Below, in pieces: positions 11,654 to 24,626 of a stretch of DNA of 64,000 nt (its first letter is position 1; the number at the start of each line of letters is the position of its first letter). The notes below the pieces were generated by a model that was given only the letters and a program-made list of their open reading frames with translations, made no database searches and was not told where the DNA came from. A program made the position numbers and the translations under genes. The stretch spans positions 124,001 to 188,000 of the forward strand of contig QJNS01000130.1 in assembly GCA_004154925.1 (NCBI GenBank), in the 5' to 3' direction. This stretch comes from Monosporascus cannonballus (lineage: Eukaryota; Ascomycota; Sordariomycetes; Xylariales).

Positions 11654-12048
11654 TATGACGAGCTAGGCGGTTTAACCAATTATTAAACCTTAAGTCGACG
11701 GGTTTATGTTGGTAGGAGTATTATGGGAATTTGAGCAATAAATATAGTAATATATTACGTTTTGTAATACTAAAGGTATTTTAGGTAACGAAATATTATT
11801 ACAAGTTGAAATTATTTAAATTATGGAATTAATAAACATATATATTTTTGTTTTAATTTCAAGTATTTAAGTAATTTAAAATTTTAAGCCCGTTAAGCCT
11901 TTTAAGCTTTTTTCCTGGCTTAAGAGGTTTAAGATATTTGGCGTTTTAAGACCTTTAAGTTAATTACATAACGTTTTGGCTTAAGTTGGAAATGAATTTT
12001 TCGTAATTCCGATTATTTAAAAAAAATTAAAACCGTTAAGTTATAATA
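11654..12048 (-). repeat. R2 3' LTR (left)
   Basis: A 395-bp LTR. It starts TATGACGAGC (a G-to-A version of TGTGACG) and ends ...TTATAATA. Confidence 0.9.
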
Positions 12049-12226
12049 TGATTTTCTTTTTTCTAGGATTTTTGTTTTTAAAAATTAAATTATTTATTTA
12101 TTAATTTTAATAAGTAATTTTCTTTTTTATATGTTTATTATATTAAACCGAATCGAAAAATTTTGTTTCTGTAAACGTATTAATGTTTTAATTTTTTCAG
12201 AACATATTAAATATTTTGTTGTTGAA

Positions 12227-12678
12227 ATATTTTTTTATTTCTGTTACGAAAAGAAAAGTACAGAATGCAAAATAATTCGAAGATTTTTAAAATATACGTA
12301 ATATATTTATTATAGGGGTTTTTATAACGTTTTTGGTTTTTCGAAAATTAAATATTAAAGTTTTTTGACGAAAAAGATTATTTAAAGCGTAAAGAAAAAT
12401 AGGTTTATAAAATATTACGCGTTATTATTAATAAGTTAAACCGTTTGAAAAAAATAAAGGCGATTACTTTGTCGCTATGATATAGAAATATTTTATTACG
12501 ATATTTAAGGTATGGAAATTATAATGAAATTTAAACGTTTCGAAAAAAAAATAATTAAAGGTTATTATTATAGTTATTACGTTAACATAAGGCGTAACCG
12601 ATTAATCTAATATTCCGGTTATTAATTAGTTAACTTTTAATTAAAATACGTTTATCGTTATTAATAAAATTTTTTTAA
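12227..12678 (+). pseudogene. Opposite-strand ORF of R2, start codon lost
   Basis: Homologous to 4124-4578 in R1. The expected ATG-CCT is ATA-TTT, a G-to-A plus C-to-T change. The product keeps the ECKIIRRFLKYT-like segment matching R3, followed by YYRGFYN, then breaks down into stops. It lies about 180 bp inside the 3' LTR and runs toward the pol 3' end. Confidence 0.55.
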
Positions 12679-15600
12679 TAAGCGTTAAGCGTTAATAAGG
12701 TTTTTAGTAAATATTTAGGTATTTTCGGAATTTGGGTATTTTTTTTATTTAATTAAATATTAAGCAAATTCGTTTTATTTTTGTATATCGAATATTTCTT
12801 TTATTTCGTATATTTATTTATTTTTTATTTTTATATTATTTTATACCGTATATTTTTTAATTATATTTACTATTGATTTCAATAAAAAAATAAAACAAAT
12901 TAAATAAAATTTGATTTTCGGTAAGAATTTTAATTAGTAATTATTTTTTAAGATTTCTTTTAGCGAATTTATATAGACCGATACATTTAAAATCGAGTTT
13001 TTTATTAAATTATTTTATTTAAATATTTTTTATAATAAGGAAAATTATTTTTCCTTTTTCGAAAGTTAATCGTTTTAATTTCTTTTAATTATAATATTTA
13101 GTTATTTAATTTTATTTTTTAATGCTGTTATTATAATTATTTTAACGTAAAAACGATTTTAATAATAATTAAATTATTATTACGTATTTTTTTGTAAACT
13201 TTTAAAATAAAAATAAAATTTATATTTATAAGTAATATTTTAAGGTTTTCGTAATAATTAATATTGTAAGTTAAATATGTAATTAATGATTTTTTAATTT
13301 AATTATTTTATTCATAATTAATATAATATCGTAAATAAATTTTTAAAATTTAATTTATTCGTTTTATTTATTTATTTATTTAAGGTTTAAATATATTAGA
13401 TAATTTGTAATTTAGGCTGATTTATATTGTAAAGTCTTATTAAAATTTAAACACAAATATTTATTTTTTATTTCATATAATTTTTATTTATAATTTATAT
13501 ATATTAAAAATATATTTAAAAAATTATATATTAGTTATTCGGCGTTTATATCTTTATAATATGATAAGAAATAAGGGAATTTCGTAAATCGGTTAATAAT
13601 TACAAAAATGTTATTATAATGTGTTTTTGTAATTGGATTTTTTTAGTTAAAAAATTTAAAAATGAAATTAAATATAATTAAATATTATAATTATTTTATA
13701 ATTAATAATATTTATAATGTTTCGTATGACTTATATTATTAAGTTCTTGCTTTAATATAAATATTATATTACCGTATAATCTTTTTTATTATTAACTTTA
13801 TTTTAAATAAGAAATATATACGTTAAAATCGTTTTTAGACTTTATAAATCTTTAAATATTTATGTAATTAATATTTATATATTTTTCGTAGTAAACATTT
13901 TTAATATCTTTTTAGAATTTATATTTTGTTTATTTTTTGGTAATTTGGGAAAATATTGTTATGTTATTAAATCTTTTAATATATATCGTAAGGTATTGCC
14001 CGAATTAATATAATTTATTATAAACGTAAATATTTTTTTGTAATAATATTAAAAATTATATAATTAATTTTAATTGATTTCTTTTCAAAATTTAATCCTT
14101 TATTTAAAATATTTATTTTTTTGGATTTTTTTATAAATAATAACGAAATTAGAATTCACCAGTTTTTTTATATATTTTAATTATTATTTTATAAATTTAT
14201 TGGCCGTAATAAATTAAATAAGATTTTAATAATTTGTATAAATTTTAATTTGGTATAAGTTTTCTTTTAGGAAATACTTAAATTTCTGAAATGCTATAAT
14301 AATAGCCATAAATATTTTATTTAAAATGCCGGAATTAAATTTAATTTTTTTTAATTTGTATGAAAAAAATATAATATGATATAATTTGCTTTAATTATTT
14401 TATTATCTACTTATTACGTTTAAGGTATAATCGGAAATATCGGTTATTAGTTTAACGGAATAATTTAAATTATATCTAATTAAAACTAACTTATTAATAA
14501 CTATGTTTTTAATATTTTAAAATATTTGTTTTATATGTAACCTTTTTTTAAACTTTTTTTTTGTAAAATTCGTTAAAGGTATAATTATTTTATAAAGGTT
14601 TTGAATAAATATCTTATAATAATTAATAAATTTAAAAAATATTTATATTCCTTTTATTATTATTAATATTTGTTATTTTATAATTATAACGATTTTTTTA
14701 AAATATATTTTAATATATTTTAAGTATCTTATTTTTTATATATGGAATTAATTTATTTTTACGTTAATAAGTAATTTTGTATTTTGTAAAATTTAAAAAA
14801 TTTTATAAATATATTTTACGTATATCCTTTTTATTTCCGAAAAAATAAAAATATTATTGAAATAATAAATAACGAAAATATCGCAATATTTTTGTAAAAT
14901 ATGGTTTCTTATCCGTTAAAAAGTTATAAATACGTTCCTAAAATTTATTAATATAACCAACTATTTAAATAATTTATATTTTGTTTTAAAAAATATTTCT
15001 TATTCGTATTTCCTTTTAATTTTAGTAAAATTATATATATTTTTAAAATCAAATATTATAAATTATTTAATTCCGTAAACTTCATTTGGGCTTTCCGTAA
15101 TTAAAAATAATGATATTTAAGTTTCAATATTAAAGTTATTTAATTATTTAGAATAAATTATAAATTATAATTTTTTATTTTTTTTAAATATCAAAAATCT
15201 CGGATATGTTGCTAATGATTTCGAAAGTCGAATTTACTTTTTTTAAAATTAATTTTCCAGGTATTTTTTTAAAAATACGTTATTTATTTTTATTAAAATT
15301 ATAAATAAAGTAAAACTTCGTTAAAGTTCCTTTTTTACAAATTTTTTTATAATTTTATTTGTTATATTTTAATAATTTCGTATCGAACGTTTTGTTAAAC
15401 AGCTGCTTATATTTATAGTATTATTATAATATATTAATTAAAGTTTTTGATTTTTTGGGCTTTTATTTTTATTATTCCAGATCGTTATTTAGTTATTTCA
15501 ATTTTATTTTAATAATAATAATAATATATCGTACTTTTCTTTAATATTTCTTCTGTATTTTATTTTTTGAAACAATAAGATATTTATCGTATTTTTATAC

Positions 15601-17870
15601 TTATATTCGTTATTATTATTAATCGAATATTAAAATCTTAATTTTCTTTTATTTATTAATAAGGTCCAAAGTGAATTTTATTTAATTAATTCCGTTATTC
15701 ACTAAGATTTCGTATTAGTATATTTATAGTAATTGTAGAATTATATTATCATTTCCGAATAGAACGATATCAAAATTAATTATTTGGTATTATCCTTAAA
15801 TTACATTCTCGAAATAATTAATTTTGCCTATAATTTTTTTATTAGCGTAAGCGAATTATTAACTATCGGTATTTAATATTATATAATGTTTTAATTTATA
15901 TTTTTATAAAAATTTAAATTTATTAATTTTATTTAATGTAAAATAATTTTCATTTAAGATTCCCCAATTTATTATTATAATATATTAATACGTTCGGATT
16001 TATATATCTAAAGTAATAAAGTTATTAATATTTTTTATTATTACGTTTAAAGCTTTTTTTAGGAATCCCCTTTGATTCCTTTAAGTTTCCTTATTTTATA
16101 CCTTTTTAATATGTAATTTATTTTTAATTTTTATTCGAATTTATTAAGTTTTATTTATATTTTTATATGTAACGCGTTAAGTTATTATATTTATCGTTAT
16201 TATAGGCGTATTAAATTTTCGAACCGTATTAATTATTTTTAATTTTTTTACAACTTTCTTTCTTATCGAATAAATTATTTTCTTATATTTGCGATTATAT
16301 TTCATTATATATTAATTTGGGTATTATTCCAAAGAGCTTTTATAAATTAACGTATTTCTTTTTTAATAACTTTTTTTAGAAATCCGTAAAAAAATTAATT
16401 GAAAATAAAAATCCGTAATAACTTTTTCATAATATTTTTTTACCGGACGTTAAATTAACTTTTTTTTCGTTTAATAATTATATTATCCATAATAATAAAA
16501 AGTTTTTTTTACAGGCATTATTTTTTTTAAAATTAGTTTTTTATTTCGGCTAATTATTAAAAGTTTTTTCGGATTATAGTTCGAAACAGTTAATATTATT
16601 ATTTATTATTTTTAATATATTTAATACTGTTTAAAAATCGAATTTTTCGTAATACATATAAATAATTCATATATAAATATATTATTTCCATTTTTTGCAA
16701 CCGGGGTATTTATATTATTAATAATATAAAACATATATTTTGCCGTATTAATTAAAAATTCCGGAATAAATTTCTTTTATTTAATTCTTATATTCGTATA
16801 ATTATCCTTATAATATTTTTTATTATATTCGTAATATTTGTTAAATTAGCTTTTTAATTTTTTGCCTTTTTCGTTAAATTTCTTATTTTAATGATTTTTA
16901 TTTAACTTTTTATTTAAGGCCTAATACGTATTTTATTTAAATTCTATTAATAATTTTATTATTGCTTTTTAGTTATTTTTGAATTATTTTTCCGGTATAA
17001 CGATTTAATTATTTTGTTATAATTCTTTAAGTTTTTTATTTTTATAAACCTTATATTTTATTTTGCCACGATTAAAATATTTAATCTAACTTCAATTTTG
17101 TTTATAAGTAACGCCAAATTCCTTAAGCTTTGGCGTTATTCCGTAAAAAATAAAAGGTATATTTTGTTGTATTTCTTTATTACATTTATTATATTCCGAA
17201 TACAAAACATATTATTTTTTTTCCTATTATTTTTTAAATTCTTAATTATTAATTTTATTTATTTTTATAATATATTAATTTAAAGCATTTAATTATTTAA
17301 TCTGAATAATCGTATTTTTCATATTATCTTTTAATTTTTTATAAAATATATTAATAAAAACCTTAATTTTGTTATTTCTTTATTTTGCCTTATCCGTAAA
17401 ATTTTAAAAATTACTATATATTTAAATATAAGTTCCTGTTATCGGAATTATAAAAATTATTAAGTTATTAATTATTTTTTATCCGGATTACCGAAATTAT
17501 TACTTATTTTATTTTCGAAATTAATATAAATTATAAAAACCTATTAATAAAATATTTTTATTTATTTTTTTATTTTTAAGAAATTTCTTATAATAAGCTT
17601 AAATAAATTAATTATATTTTTAATTAAGCATATATTTATTATTGAAATTATATCTGTTAAATTATTAAAGTTTAAAAAATCCAAATAAATTGGTGTTTAA
17701 ATTAAGAAAATTTAAAGATAATCTGTTTTATTATAGAATTTTAATTTTTTAAGTTTTATATGGGCGAAAACAAGTTAGGTAAATAACGTAACCTTAAAAT
17801 ATTTAATTTTCTGTTCCAATTTCCGAATTCAAATTTAAAATTATTAAATAAGGATTTTTTAAATATTGGT
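12660..17870 (-). pseudogene. R2 gag-pol remnant
   Basis: Minus-strand polyprotein remnant. The RT motif reads YFNN at 14853-14864; both catalytic Asp codons became Asn by G-to-A. A gag CCHC-like segment on the minus strand near 17040-17090 reads YFNRGKIKYKVYK, with Tyr at positions expected for Cys and His. The plus-strand frame at 17098-17283 is a shadow of this gag. Confidence 0.72.
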
Positions 17871-17936
17871 TAAAATTTTAATAATATTAAATATTATTCA
17901 GAATTTAACGGTATTATTAACTAAAGATTTATAACA

Positions 17937-18332
17937 TATAACGAATTAAACGGTTTAATTAATTATTAAATTTTCAATTAATAAATTTATATTAACAAAA
18001 ATATCGTAAAATTTTAAATAACAAATATAATAATATATTATATTTCGTAATATTAAAAATATTTTAAGTAATAAAATATTATTATATATTAAAGTTATTT
18101 AAATTATGAAATTAATACACGTATATATTTTTATTTTAATTTACGGTATTTAAACGGTTTAAACCCTTAAGCTCGTTAAGCCCTTTAAGTTTTCCTGCTA
18201 GCTTAAGGGGCTTAAGGTGCTTGGCGCCTTAAGACCTTTAAGCCAGTTACGTGACGTTTTGGCTTAGGTCGGAGCTGACCCCTTCGTGGTTCCGACTATC
18301 TAAAAAGAAGCCAAGACCGTTAGGTCATAATA
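17937..18332 (-). repeat. R2 5' LTR (right)
   Basis: A 396-bp LTR. The outer part (about 18170-18320) is well preserved, with TTAAG words and a block around GGTCGGAGCTGACC; the inner part is AT-rich. It pairs with 11654-12048. Confidence 0.9.
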
Positions 18333-18359
18333 TATAGTAACTGATAATACTAACGATTT

Positions 18360-20690
18360 AATAGAAAATTGTGAAAAAAATATTAAAAAACGGTGAAATT
18401 TATATTTCGAAAAAAACTAGAATTTAAAGTTAATATTTAAAAGTTAAAATAAGGATTTCAATATTACGAAAACGATTAAAACAATTAAGTTTAAAATAAA
18501 ATATAAATTATTTAAATTTTTAATTATATATATAAGATTTACGAATATATTAGTAACGTTTTGACGCATAATAAATTATATATTATAAAGCTACTTGGAA
18601 GTTTTGTTATATATTACCTCGACGATATTTTGATATTTTTAAAAACGGAAAACATATATATAATATATGATTTTAAAAGGTTTTAAGTCTTATTAAACGT
18701 AATATATTAATTAATGTAAAAACATTTAATTTTATAATTTATTTATGAAATATTTTAAGTATATTTATATTAATCTTAAAACCTTGCTATAATTAATATA
18801 AGCTCAATATTTTCTAAATTTATTAATTATATATAATGTAATACTTTTAGTCCTATTAAAGACCAATATTTCGAAATACGTATTAAATACGATAATCGAA
18901 AACCGGAATAATTAAGATAAATTATACCGTATTGCATTTATTCGCATAAATTAAAAAGAACCGAATTTAATTATATTATTGCAAAAAAAACTTTTATAAT
19001 TACTATTATGGTTTTTGGAAGATTTAGGCATTTTGTAAAAGAACTGTGTGCTAAGGTATATTTTATACGGATTATTAAAAGTCTATTCGTTTCATTACGA
19101 TTAAAGAATTTATAGAACGATGATTACGATATATAAAAAATAGTAACTTTCGATTCTATTATTATTTATAAAAAGGATTTAAAAAACGATAAAGCGCATA
19201 CTTTCGATAAATAACTAAACTTTAAAAATTTAATTTAAATTATTAATATAGAATTCGATATATCATTAAAAGAACAGTTGTATTTACGCTCAATTAAATT
19301 AATAAGGGTTATATTTCACGATATATAATAGAAACCCTGGATGTTTAATAACAAGATATTAAAAAAATTATATATTTCAAAGGCATATGAGATAAATTTA
19401 ATATGTTATATATATGAATATTAATTGAATGAAAATCTAAGAGTTTGTGCAATTTTAAAATATTTTAAACAAATTTATAATTCTCTTAAAATAAAACAAT
19501 AATTTAAGATTCGCGCGGATAATTTAGGTTTTATTATATGGTTAAATCATAACGACATATATTTTACAGAATTTATTAATTATAATCACGTCTTGAAAAA
19601 TGTAAAACTGAATTATTCTAAATTTTATTATAAACCTTCTCTTGTTAAAGAATTTAATAATAAAAATACATAACGATAGCATTTTCAATATCGGTAATAA
19701 ATTTAAGAACCCTTCTTCTATTCTACTATATCAAGAAAATATAAACGACGAATATATAATATATATATATACTAAATGGTATTTTTAATATATACTAATC
19801 GTTGTTTAAAATTATTTCCGGTAAAATAATTACGTTTATTTTAAAACTTTAATAAATGTTTACACGATAAGTCAATTTAAATTATAAATTATATAATCCA
19901 TCTACACCGTAGATAAATAAATAAACGAAACGAGTAAATTAGATATTAAAATTCTATTTATAATGTTTCATTAATTACGAAGAAAGTAAAAAATTTAAAG
20001 ATTTATTCACTCTTTGATAAATATATAATATTAATTTTTAAGAAGAGTTTTAATAATTTCCCTAAATATAAATTATAGTTTTGTATCCAACATTTATTAA
20101 AACCCATATAACGAATTTATTAATTTTAAACTCATTTTTATGTCGAAATAATTCAAATAATTAGATTAAAAAAGAGAAATAATATTAAACTCCTCATATA
20201 ATTAAATAAACGAATTTTATAATGAACGAAAGTTGGAAGAAATTAATTTTTTCAAAATAAAAAATACTTTACCTTTTATAAAACTTATTTCATTACAAAA
20301 TATAACAAAAAACATACTTTTAAAAATTTCGGCCCATTTAAAATTTATAAGCAATTTTGAAAATTATTTACCAATAAAGGTAGTTGCCGAAAGTTAAGTT
20401 CTATTTCGGTTTATACATTTTTATTAAAATTAAAAGAAGATATTGTTAAAGTCCCGACAAAATAGAATACAATGAAAATAAAAATTAAAATTATACACGA
20501 AATAAAACCACATGCAAAATATACGAAAAGAAAATAAATTGACGTAATGCTTAAATAAATGAAATAATTACTGGGATTTCGAAAATACTTGACAATATGC
20601 GAAAGGTTTTATAAATAGCTATTGTTGATTAAAAAAACCTTTATTAATCACGTCGAAATTATGGATAATATTCCATTAATTACAGGGCTT
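18360..20690 (+). pseudogene. G1: 5'-truncated chromovirus pol (RT to chromodomain)
   Basis: Plus-strand remnant collinear with A. RT motif YLDD, intact, at 18615-18626, preceded by a KTKY-like stretch and a (G/R)-(L/F)-T-N segment. RNase H-like HLFA/LKRTEFNY-type residues at about 18930-19020 match A (32270-32380). A chromodomain core, WDFENT followed by a stop, then AKGFI, lies at 20559-20610. No gag or protease is found left of it, so the 5' half is missing at the R2 junction. The opposite-strand ORF follows at 20745-21108. Confidence 0.65.
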
Positions 20691-20744
20691 AAAAATAACT
20701 TAATTTAAGAGGCAAATAAAAAATATAATAGTAACAGTTTTAAT

Positions 20745-21108
20745 ATTTATGTATTTTTTTTCTAATTTATTTATAAATTAAAACTCGGAATTAAGAAATT
20801 TATTTCCTTTTTGGTAAAGGAATTTTTGAGCACCGTAAACGGAAGGAAACCGATCGATAATCTGGTTAATATTACGCTAATTGCGCGTTAAGTTTTCCTT
20901 AATCTTCTAGTAAAATCTTAAAAGAACCTTCTTAATAACGATTTTGGTCCTATTTAAACAATATTTCTTTTTTCCAATACGGCGTAAAAAAACGATCGGA
21001 ATACTAAAGCTGTCGTAATAGTAATAATATTTAATATTTCCTTATAATAACGAATCTTTTAATTATTTAATATTTAATACCATTTTCGAAATATGGTGTA
21101 TATGGTAT
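20745..21108 (-). pseudogene. Opposite-strand ORF of G1
   Basis: The minus-strand product begins at ATA (from ATG) with IPYTPYFENGIKY, almost identical to the R3 start MPYTPYFENNTKC. It continues through a YYDS segment, an FLRRI stretch and an LTRN-stop-RNINQIIDRF block that matches LVRK-stop-RNINKILNRF of R3, ending with FINKLEK. A frameshift separates the first 30 codons from the rest. The start is 150 bp from the likely 3' LTR start (21258), as in the other copies. This is the most diverged copy, so the similarity argues for selection on this frame before RIP. Confidence 0.6.
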
Positions 21109-21257
21109 TATTGTAAAACCAGATTTAATATTATACGTAACTAAAAGCTTTAGAACTTTTTTTAATTAAAATTATTATAAAATTTATAATGGATATTACG
21201 ATTTATTATAATAAATCAAGGATTGCCAAAAAATAAAATTTTAAAGATAAAACTCGC

Positions 21258-21565
21258 ATTATAACCTAAACTAAAAACAGTTATAAGAACAAGTCGGATT
21301 TATATAAATAAGCTACATAATTTAGGATTGTTTAACTCTAAATTTCCGAATTATTTCTATGTAATTCATGGTATTTATAAGAATTGAATTTATAAGAATG
21401 TTAACGTTTAATATATAATTAATTTACTTACGTAGAGTATATACGTTCGTTATTTCTATTACCTAAATCATAATTTGCAATAACAAGATAACGAATGTAT
21501 TATACATCTATCTAGAGATATAATTAATATTCGCAATAGGATCTTTATTTATAATTAATAATAAA
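21258..21565 (+). repeat. Probable G1 3' LTR, degenerate
   Basis: Begins CATTATAACCTAAACT, comparable to TGTTATGACCTAAC of the family. It has the TATACGTTCGTTATTTCTATTA segment, also present around 34710 in the A 3' LTR. The far end could not be matched, so the right limit is a guess. Confidence 0.4.
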
Positions 21566-23090
21566 AGAAAAAACAATTTATTTATTTATTTTTTTAAATG
21601 ATTTATAGCTTTTTCCCTTAATTTAAAAACGATACCTTTAATTAAAAGCTTAAATTAATACCTAAAAAGTTCAATTAAATATATTATTATTTATATAACA
21701 AATTCAATTTATTATATATATATATGTTTTTATTTAAATATATATTAAATTTATATAATTTATATAATCTAGATCAATTACCTAAATCATTTAAATGATA
21801 TTAAAAATAAACACTATCTTTTGAAAGTTAACTGCAACAAATCTACATTATGCCCCAAAAACATGTTTTCTGAAAACAGAGATCTCTATTTCTATAACAT
21901 TATTTCTCTTTTTCAAAAACCTTTATCGCAAATATAAAAACCGTAAATAATCGCTTTGCTTACTGGAAAAAGTTTTGTAAACTTTTTAACTAATTTTATT
22001 ATAATAAGCAGTATTCGAAAAAAAAACTCGTTTTAATCAACATATCTTTCGCAACGCCCGAACCAATTCAATTAAAAAGTTTAATATTAAGGCTTTTCTT
22101 TACTTCAACTTTATTCGTCTTAATAAAACCGATTCTTTTTTCGTGCTTAAGATTTCGAATTAGCATTATTGTACCCGTTATCAATGTTTTACCTTTAACG
22201 TACTAACAATAAACTCTTTAATAAAACTAGGCGATAAATACAACCGTTTAAAAAAAAGCAACATAAAATAAAAGAAATTCCTTAATCAAACACCAAAAAA
22301 CTACTAAGAAAGAGTAAAAAAGCTTATTAATCGTTTAAAACAATTACCTTCTCTATAGGAAATCCTGAAAGAATAGTATTTTTTTTTCAACAAATATATA
22401 TAAATTAAATAATTAAAATATAAAAAAGGCTTAAAAAACACCAATATATAAAGATCAAAATAGACGTAATTGTTAACTGAAGTAAATATATTTTTACAAA
22501 TATTTAACTTTTATAATTAAGACGCTATAAAAATTAAGTTAACTAATAGGCCATTATTATCTAAAATCTTAGCCGTACTAAAAACGACCAGTGGGAATTC
22601 TAGTAATAAAAGGTTTTAACCAGATTTATCGCATTTATTAAGTGCGTAAGCAGTTCTTATATATTTTATTCTCGTAAATAATTCATTTATTAAATTAAAT
22701 ACTAAACTTTATTATAAATTATCTAAAAGTGTAATTTCTTTCTAGCTTTGCATTTATTACTATTAGCCATTTCAACTTCAAAATTCATTGTTGAAAGGCG
22801 TCTTTAAGTACTGATGTAAATAGAAAAATATAAAATACAGAATATATTCTTATAGTTTTAAGTACCGACAATTAATGATTAATTTTTAAAAATAACTCTA
22901 TTAATGTTAAACAAGCTCAACCTTTTGAAATATAATTTATTATTAAAATTTTTAATTTTAAATTATAAGATATTAAATATTACGTTTTATTTTTAATGCA
23001 ATAAATGAATCTTATTTTTTTTAAAAACAATTGATCTTTTAAATTTTTATGATAATATTGAACTATTTTTTATTAGAAAAATTATAATTT
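21566..23090. other. Degenerate DNA, probably 3' part of element H
   Basis: AT-rich with no clear frame. On the minus strand this lies downstream of the H integrase, so it should hold the H integrase C-terminus and 3' LTR, but I could not identify either. Part of 22000-22380 reads as a lysine-rich plus-strand frame without recognisable motif. Confidence 0.35.
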
Positions 23091-23099
23091 AACTTAAAT

Positions 23100-23700
23100 G
23101 CAAGTTGGTATTATTTTGATATTTATTCTTAATATTTTTACTTTTAACGTAATAATAATACTTTTAAAAGCCGGTCGCCGGTTTTCCATGTCGCATTCGT
23201 ATACTGCTGTATTTAAAAATACGTTTATATTCTTGTTAATTACCCTGTTATAAATTGCGTATAATAATAATACAAACGTTATCCAATCATTTTATTAATA
23301 ATTAACTTAACTTTTGAAACATTATTTTAATATTTGATTTTATTTTTTCGTTTATTTGTCTATTTAAAAATAATGTATTATTAAAAACAAAAATTGAACG
23401 GCGATTTATTCAGAATAGTAGCATTAAATTTAAGCGTAAAAAACGTATTTTTATCGCCACTAGTTTTTTTTTAAAAACTTTGTCTTTATCCAAATAACTC
23501 TTAATAAAAATATTAATCCATTGTTTTATCGTTATATTTCGTTCAAAAAGCAAAATATATCTGTACCTAGTAACTCTATCGATAATTACTTATATTTCGT
23601 TATATTTGACTTCGGCATCGAAATTTGTAAATGAAAATAAGATAATAATAAAATCCTTGATTATAACGTTTTATTACCCATCAAAAATATTTGTAGATTA
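23100..23700 (-). pseudogene. Element H: integrase core of an old gypsy retrotransposon
   Basis: The minus-strand translation gives a recognisable integrase core: KDFIIILFSF, then VIIDRVTRYRYI with the first catalytic Asp at 23578-23580. Next come KQWINIFIKSYL, the region expected for the second Asp (KKLVAIKIRF), and an INRRSI...NRQINEKI segment corresponding to the TDGQTER-like part. Few stops interrupt it. H is the host into which E (duplication tataa) and C (duplication taatc) inserted. Its RT lies on the far side of those insertions at about 54.3 kb, in the order expected for a minus-strand element. Confidence 0.65.
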
Positions 23701-24083
23701 TAATAAACTATATAGTTTATAACAAATTATCTTCATTATATTATAAATATTACAAGTTTTAATGATGTATTGATATATGCTTTCTAAATTCTAAAAAATT
23801 CTATTTTTCTTATAAGTATTTAATAATCTTAGAAATTTCTTAAGAAGTATACAGTGAAATTTCGTAAAATTTGTTAACATATTATTTGTATTAATCTCCA
23901 GAAACGTAAATCTTATTATGGTTTAGTAATTAATCCTTTACTTATTTTTTTCCTATCGAAAATTTTAAACCCGTATTAATAAATGAAATGTTAATTTCAT
24001 TAATATCGTATATAATTACGTAGTATCGTCCTTATTTTATTTCAGTATTTATCAATCTTTTATTAAAAGTTTTAAAATTATAA

Positions 24084-24626
24084 TGTTATAAAAAGAGTGG
24101 TTTTTGTCTTAAGGAAATCTACTTTTAAGATCTAGCGCGGATCAATTACGACTAAACCTCGAATAGGAAAGTTTGACTTTTAAAATAATTTAAATAATCT
24201 AAGTAGTCTAAGTAATTTGCGATCTGATTATATAGATTAAATAAACTTACGGTATATTTATTAAAGATATTAACTTTCTATATAAAATAACATTTATTTA
24301 ATTTTATTCCTGAATTATTAATTTAAATCTTTGCTAAACCATATTATTTTCTGATTAAAAGAAAGCATTATGAACCTTTTTAACAAATAAATCATTAAAT
24401 TAATTTTCGCCTTATTATTATCTGCAAATTTAAACCTTATTTCCGATATTACTTATTGTTACGGCCTGGTCACCCGTAAGAGCTCCAGAGTATATATACA
24501 GCTGTAAGCACCAGGATGATTGCCACAATTGCGATCATTCTACTGATCTTTTGCCCTGGTGGCGTAATGGCATGGTGCAGCCATAACACTTATACCTTTA
24601 AGCAAATATATAATAAGTTCGATATA
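24084..24626 (+). repeat. E 5' LTR (contains S1 copy 2)
   Basis: Starts TGTTATAAAAAG and ends AGTTCGATATA. About 406 bp once the 132-bp insertion and one duplication are removed. It matches 37829-38059 plus 41522-41725, sharing TAGCGCGGA, AATAATCT, TTTTTAACAAATAAA and TTCGCCTTATTATTA. Confidence 0.8.
24457..24588 (-). mobile_element. Short solo-LTR-like insertion, family S1 copy 2
   Basis: A 132-bp unit, the inverse of 493-630. Its plus strand starts TGTTACGG and ends CCATAACA, with a perfect duplication cttat (24452-24456 and 24589-24593). It is about 90% identical to copy 1, with a shorter segment near CCATGCCATTACG and a CT addition. It is GC-preserved inside an LTR that is heavily RIPped. 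Confidence 0.88.

Larger units (their letters stand above)
11654..18332 (-). mobile_element. Complete Ty3/gypsy chromovirus R2, RIP-degraded
   Basis: A 6679-bp element, LTRs 11654-12048 and 17937-18332, flanked by a perfect duplication tatag (11649-11653 and 18333-18337). Same lineage and orientation as R1 and the same TTAAG-rich U3 type. The internal region has only AT-rich degenerate gag-pol (minus) and the opposite-strand ORF (plus). Confidence 0.93.

Noticed and set aside
24611..24626. GGTTCGA-like word at the LTR end of E, resembling a tRNA B box
   Set aside because: No acceptor or anticodon arms can be folded. It is the LTR terminus, shown by the duplication that follows it in the 3' copy.
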